Below are positions 61,101 through 64,000 of a stretch of 64,000 bases of DNA, in pieces. The DNA comes from Nevskiaceae bacterium. Lineage in GTDB: Bacteria > Pseudomonadota > Gammaproteobacteria > Nevskiales > Nevskiaceae. The stretch lies in NCBI GenBank assembly GCA_004297005.1, contig SCVA01000024.1, positions 124,001 to 188,000 on the forward strand, given 5' to 3'. A program made the translations under genes and the position numbers. The notes under the pieces are model-generated. The model searched no databases and was not told the origin of the DNA. It worked only from the letters and a program-made list of their open reading frames with translations. Each line of letters begins with the position of its first letter. Within the stretch, counting starts at the first letter, position 1.

Positions 61101-61612
61101 GGTTTCTCCTCCAGCAATAATTTTTCGATCTCGGCACGGATCGTTGGTACATCGGACCGACGAAAGCCCTGATGGATGTAACGCAGTCGGCCCTGGCGGT
61201 CCAGCAGATAGGCGTAGGGCATCTGGCCGATGCCGAAGGCCAAGAGGCTGGCCGGCTCCGGTGCTGCCAGTTGCGGATAGCGCAGGCCCAGCTGGCGCAC
61301 CACCTGCAAGGCCTTGCCGCGCTCCTCGTCCAGATTCACGCCCACGACCTCGAAGCCGCGCTCGGCGTATTCCTCGCGCAGTCCGTCGAGCAGGGGCAGC
61401 GAGATGCGGCAGGGCGCGCACCAGGTCGCCCAGAAGTCGAGATAGACGACGCGGCCGCGATAGTCGGCCAAGTGCTGCGGCGCGCCGCCCGCGAGCGGCT
61501 CGGCCACCAGTTCCGGCACCGCGGCGCCCAGCTCCGGCGGCGCAGCAGCGGCGGCGGCGCCCAGCAGCAGGCCCAGAGCCGGCAGCCAGGCGGCGGCGCT
61601 GCGGATACTCAC
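61097..61612 (-). CDS. TlpA-like periplasmic thiol-disulfide protein
   Basis: A 171-residue thioredoxin-fold protein with a signal peptide (MSIRSAAAWLPALGLLLGAA). The redox motif is WCAPC at 64-68 within VVYLDFWATWCAPCRISLPL; VPELVAEPLAGG, VVGVNLDEERGKAL and the cis-Pro segment GIGQMPYAYLLD are as in TlpA/ResA. Such proteins reduce apocytochrome cysteines for haem attachment or other disulfides. It overlaps the DUF4266 gene and is first in the four-gene operon, so it may service the three CxxCH sites of the RoxA-like lipoprotein or the Cys-tailed DUF4266 lipoprotein. Confidence 0.93.
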   Translation of the reverse strand: MSIRSAAAWLPALGLLLGAAAAAAPPELGAAVPELVAEPLAGGAPQHLADYRGRVVYLDFWATWCAPCRISLPLLDGLREEYAERGFEVVGVNLDEERGKALQVVRQLGLRYPQLAAPEPASLLAFGIGQMPYAYLLDRQGRLRYIHQGFRRSDVPTIRAEIEKLLLEEKP

Positions 61613-61743
61613 GTTCTCTCCTTACGTGGTTCTCGTTGTAACGACCATACTCCGCCCGCAACCGGCGGCTGCCCATAGCGTTAGCGGCCAGGGCGTTGAT
61701 AGTTTTGACCGGTGGCCGGAACAGTCAGCCTTCTGGCCATTAT

Positions 61744-61755
61744 TGACATTTGTCA
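61744..61755 (+). promoter_or_regulatory. palindromic operator candidate upstream of the tetR-acyl-CoA synthetase genes
   Basis: TGACATTTGTCA is a perfect 5-2-5 inverted repeat, 30 bases before the tetR ATG at 61786. A TTGACA overlaps it and could be a -35 box, so binding there would block transcription. It is a reasonable target of the TetR protein that follows. Confidence 0.5.
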
Positions 61756-61785
61756 GCTCAATACCCCACGGCTACTCTCGCCGCC

Positions 61786-62481
61786 ATGCAGGAGTCCCTC
61801 GACCCGGCGGCGATCGACAAGCAGCCCACCCAGCAGCGAGCCCGGGAGCGCTTCGACCGCATTCTGCTGGAGGCCGAGCAGTTGCTGATCGAGCAGGGCC
61901 TCTCGGGTTTCTCCATCCCGGTACTGGCGGAGCGCCTGGGCTATACCCGCGGCAGCGTCTACGCCTACTTCCCCACGCCCTACGCCATCCTCAACGAACT
62001 GGTCGGTCGCTATCTGGTGCAGCTGGAGGCGATGTTCTACTCGCGCAGCGAGGAGTTGCGCCGCGTCGGACTGAACCAGGGCATCCGGATGATCGTCAAG
62101 CACGCCGCCGACTTCCACAACGCCCACCCGGCCGCGCGCCTGCTGATCCTCGGCGGCGCGGTCACCGACGACAGCTACCGTGCACAAGAGCGCACCAACA
62201 AGCGTCTCGGCGACCTCGGTCGCATGGTCTGGTACGGCGGCGCGGCGCTGCCGGCCGGCCTGCCCGACATCACCACCCTGGCGGCCGATCTCGGCACCGC
62301 CTGCTTCCGCCGCTCCTATTTCGAGCACGGCGAGATCACGCCGCCCTACCGCGAGGCCGCGGCGCGGGCAATGACCGGTTTCCTGTCCGCCTACGCGCAA
62401 GCGCTGGCCGCGCCAGGCAGCAGCATCCGCAGCACGACACCCAAACCAGCCGTACAGAAAATCACGAGGAGAAACCCATGA
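61786..62481 (+). CDS. TetR family transcriptional regulator
   Basis: A 231-residue protein from the ATG 61786 (MQESLDPAAIDKQPTQQRAR); an earlier TTG would fall in the operator. The helix-turn-helix lies at about 25-70: QQRARERFDRILLEAEQLLI, GLSGFSIPVLAERLGYTRGS, VYAYFPTPYAILNELV. The remainder is the ligand domain. Its stop overlaps the ATG of the acyl-CoA synthetase gene, so it is co-translated with it and probably regulates the operon in response to an acyl-CoA or fatty acid. The divergent TlpA operon starts 173 bases away and may share the control region. Confidence 0.92.
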   Translation: MQESLDPAAIDKQPTQQRARERFDRILLEAEQLLIEQGLSGFSIPVLAERLGYTRGSVYAYFPTPYAILNELVGRYLVQLEAMFYSRSEELRRVGLNQGIRMIVKHAADFHNAHPAARLLILGGAVTDDSYRAQERTNKRLGDLGRMVWYGGAALPAGLPDITTLAADLGTACFRRSYFEHGEITPPYREAAARAMTGFLSAYAQALAAPGSSIRSTTPKPAVQKITRRNP

Positions 62482-64000
62482 CATCTGGCCTGCAGCAACG
62501 CAGCCCCCTGGCCTGCCTTTACCACTGGGAAAAGACCCAGCCGCAGACCGTGCATTTCGTCCAGCCCACCGGCGGCGGACAGGTCAGCGAATACAACTGG
62601 GCGCAGATCCTCGACGAGGTGCGGCGCATGGCCGCGCACCTGCAATCGCTGCAACTGCCGCCGCAGAGCCATATCGCCCTCTTAGGTAAAAACAGCGCGC
62701 ACTGGATCATGGCCGACTGGGCGATCTGGATGGCCGGCCACGTCAGCGTGCCGCTCTACCCCACCCTCAACGCCGACACCGTGCGCTACATCCTGGAGCA
62801 CAGCGGCGCGCAGCTATTGTTCCTCGGCAAGCTCGACGACTGGCCGGCGATGCAGTCGGGCGTGCCGGCGCAGATGCCGATCATCCGCCTGCCGCTATCG
62901 CCACAAGCCCGCGGCGAAAGCTGGAGCGAGCTGATTGCCCGCAGCGCGCCGCTCAAGGGCGAGCCGGATCGCGCGCTCGACGAGCTCGCCACCATCGTCT
63001 ACACCTCGGGCAGCACCGGCCAGCCCAAGGGCGTGATGCAGAGCTTCCGCTCGTTCCAGCTCTGCGGCAGCCTGCTCAACGAGCTGTTCCCGCTCACCGA
63101 GCAGGACCGCATGCTCTCCTACCTGCCGCTGGCCCACGTCGCCGAGCGGCTGATCGTCGAAAACGCCTCCACCTACCACGGCTTCACGGTGTACTTCGCC
63201 GAGTCGCTGGAGACCTTCGTCAACGACCTGCGGCGCGCCAAGCCCACCATGTTCTTCTCGGTGCCGCGGCTGTGGACCAAGTTCCATCTCGGCGTCTGCG
63301 CCAAGCTGCCGCTGAAGAAGCAGCGTCTGCTGTTCCGCATCCCCCTGCTCGGCCGCAAGATCAAGCGCAAGATCCTCGAACAACTGGGCCTGGAGCATGT
63401 GCGCATCGCCGTTACCGGCGCCGCGCCGCTGCCGGCGCCCATCGTCGCCTGGTATCGCAGCCTCGGCCTGGATCTACTGGAGGCCTACGGCATGAGCGAG
63501 AACTTCGCCTACTCGCACTTCACCCGCCCGGGCGACGCCAAGACCGGCTACGTCGGCCCGCCGAATCCGGGCGTGGATTGCCGCATCGGCGACAACGGCG
63601 AGATCCTGGTCAAGAGCCCGGCGCAAATGATGGGCTACTACCTGGCGCCGGAGGCCACCGCCGAGGCCTACACCGAAGACGGCTACTTCAAGACCGGCGA
63701 CATGGGCGAGGTCGACAGCGAGAACCGCCTGCGCATCACCGGCCGGGTCAAGGAGCTGTTCAAGACCAGCAAGGGCAAGTACGTCGCACCGGTGCCGATC
63801 GAGAACAAGCTGGGCGCGCACCCGAAGCTGGAAGTGGTCTGCGTCGGCGGCGCCAACCAGCCAGCGACCTTCGCCCTCGCCCTGCTCTCCGAAGACACCC
63901 GCAAGCACCTGGCCGGTGGCGGCGACCGTGGCGCGATCGAGACCGAGTTAGGCTCGCTGATGGACGAGGTCAACGCCAGCCTAGACCCGCACGAACAGCT
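62478..64000 (+). CDS. long-chain acyl-CoA synthetase (AMP-binding), cut by window end
   Basis: The gene starts at ATG 62478 and is open to the edge, giving the first 507 residues or so; about 80-100 more would be usual. It has the long-chain type opening CLYHWEKTQPQTVHFVQPTG, the AMP-binding P-loop TIVYTSGSTGQPKGVMQSFR, LSYLPLAHVAERLIVENAST, the A5-type AYGMSENFAY and the A7-A8 region GYFKTGDMGEVDSENRLRIT followed by GRVKELFKTSKGKYVAP. It activates a carboxylic acid with ATP and CoA to the acyl-CoA. It follows tetR with a 4-base overlap. The chain length is unknown; similarity is to FadD15-like proteins. Confidence 0.92.
   Translation, partial: MTSGLQQRSPLACLYHWEKTQPQTVHFVQPTGGGQVSEYNWAQILDEVRRMAAHLQSLQLPPQSHIALLGKNSAHWIMADWAIWMAGHVSVPLYPTLNADTVRYILEHSGAQLLFLGKLDDWPAMQSGVPAQMPIIRLPLSPQARGESWSELIARSAPLKGEPDRALDELATIVYTSGSTGQPKGVMQSFRSFQLCGSLLNELFPLTEQDRMLSYLPLAHVAERLIVENASTYHGFTVYFAESLETFVNDLRRAKPTMFFSVPRLWTKFHLGVCAKLPLKKQRLLFRIPLLGRKIKRKILEQLGLEHVRIAVTGAAPLPAPIVAWYRSLGLDLLEAYGMSENFAYSHFTRPGDAKTGYVGPPNPGVDCRIGDNGEILVKSPAQMMGYYLAPEATAEAYTEDGYFKTGDMGEVDSENRLRITGRVKELFKTSKGKYVAPVPIENKLGAHPKLEVVCVGGANQPATFALALLSEDTRKHLAGGGDRGAIETELGSLMDEVNASLDPHEQ

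Overview
The window is GC-rich DNA (roughly two-thirds G+C by eye) packed with short-spaced genes, many joined by 4-base stop/start overlaps. The gene set (oligoribonuclease, dapA-gcvR-bcp, htpG, amtB with a sigma-54 promoter, pterin carbinolamine dehydratase, MMPL/DUF1329 proteins, GMC oxidoreductase beside a Baeyer-Villiger-type monooxygenase, YceI/cytochrome b561) points to an aerobic, chemoheterotrophic gammaproteobacterium. I would look first among Nevskiales/Solimonadaceae and Xanthomonadales relatives. This placement is inference from gene content, not from a marker gene tree.

Layout. 0-4.2 kb: start of a YfbK-like VWA lipoprotein (cut by the window edge), a TetR regulator, an orphan RND adaptor, an acyltransferase and a lipoprotein. 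4.4-9.8 kb: a large secreted beta-propeller protein, a 587-base stretch with no supported gene, an AIM24/TIGR00266 protein and an unknown membrane protein. 9.9-18.3 kb: M48 protease, MMPL-DUF1329 pair, glycine-zipper protein, and a PepSY-like protein leading into a two-component system. 18.3-24.3 kb: orn, a 7-base tandem repeat array, then cystathionine beta-synthase and gamma-lyase separated by a DUF559 gene set in REP-like palindromes, then phhB and proS. 24.4-33.4 kb: a PHP/beta-propeller lipoprotein, an alanine/glycine symporter, SugE, DUF2834, an acyltransferase, an MBL hydrolase, an esterase, a tandem-GST protein and a VOC protein.

33.4-41 kb: an alpha/beta hydrolase followed by a tightly coupled beta-CASP MBL protein, AMP/thymidine phosphorylase-like enzyme and PRPP synthetase, convergent with a MerR-copper ATPase operon that has its own MerR-type promoter. 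41-52.6 kb: mainly housekeeping genes: tRNA-Ser, dapA, gcvR, bcp, phoH, a TSUP permease joined to a voltage-sensor-like protein lacking a pore, htpG (sigma-32 promoter), amtB (sigma-54 promoter), two YceI proteins and cytochrome b561. 52.7-64 kb: accessory catabolic and redox genes: tRNA-Leu, GMC oxidoreductase, Baeyer-Villiger-type monooxygenase, AraC regulator, a three-heme RoxA-like lipoprotein with DUF3570, DUF4266 and TlpA partners, and a TetR-acyl-CoA synthetase operon cut by the window end.

The strongest candidates for something little described are the DUF559 gene packaged between REP-like palindromes inside a transsulfuration locus, the RoxA-like/DUF3570/DUF4266/TlpA redox module, the heptanucleotide array abutting the orn start codon, and the pore-less voltage-sensor protein. 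No insertion sequence, prophage, CRISPR array or rRNA was seen.
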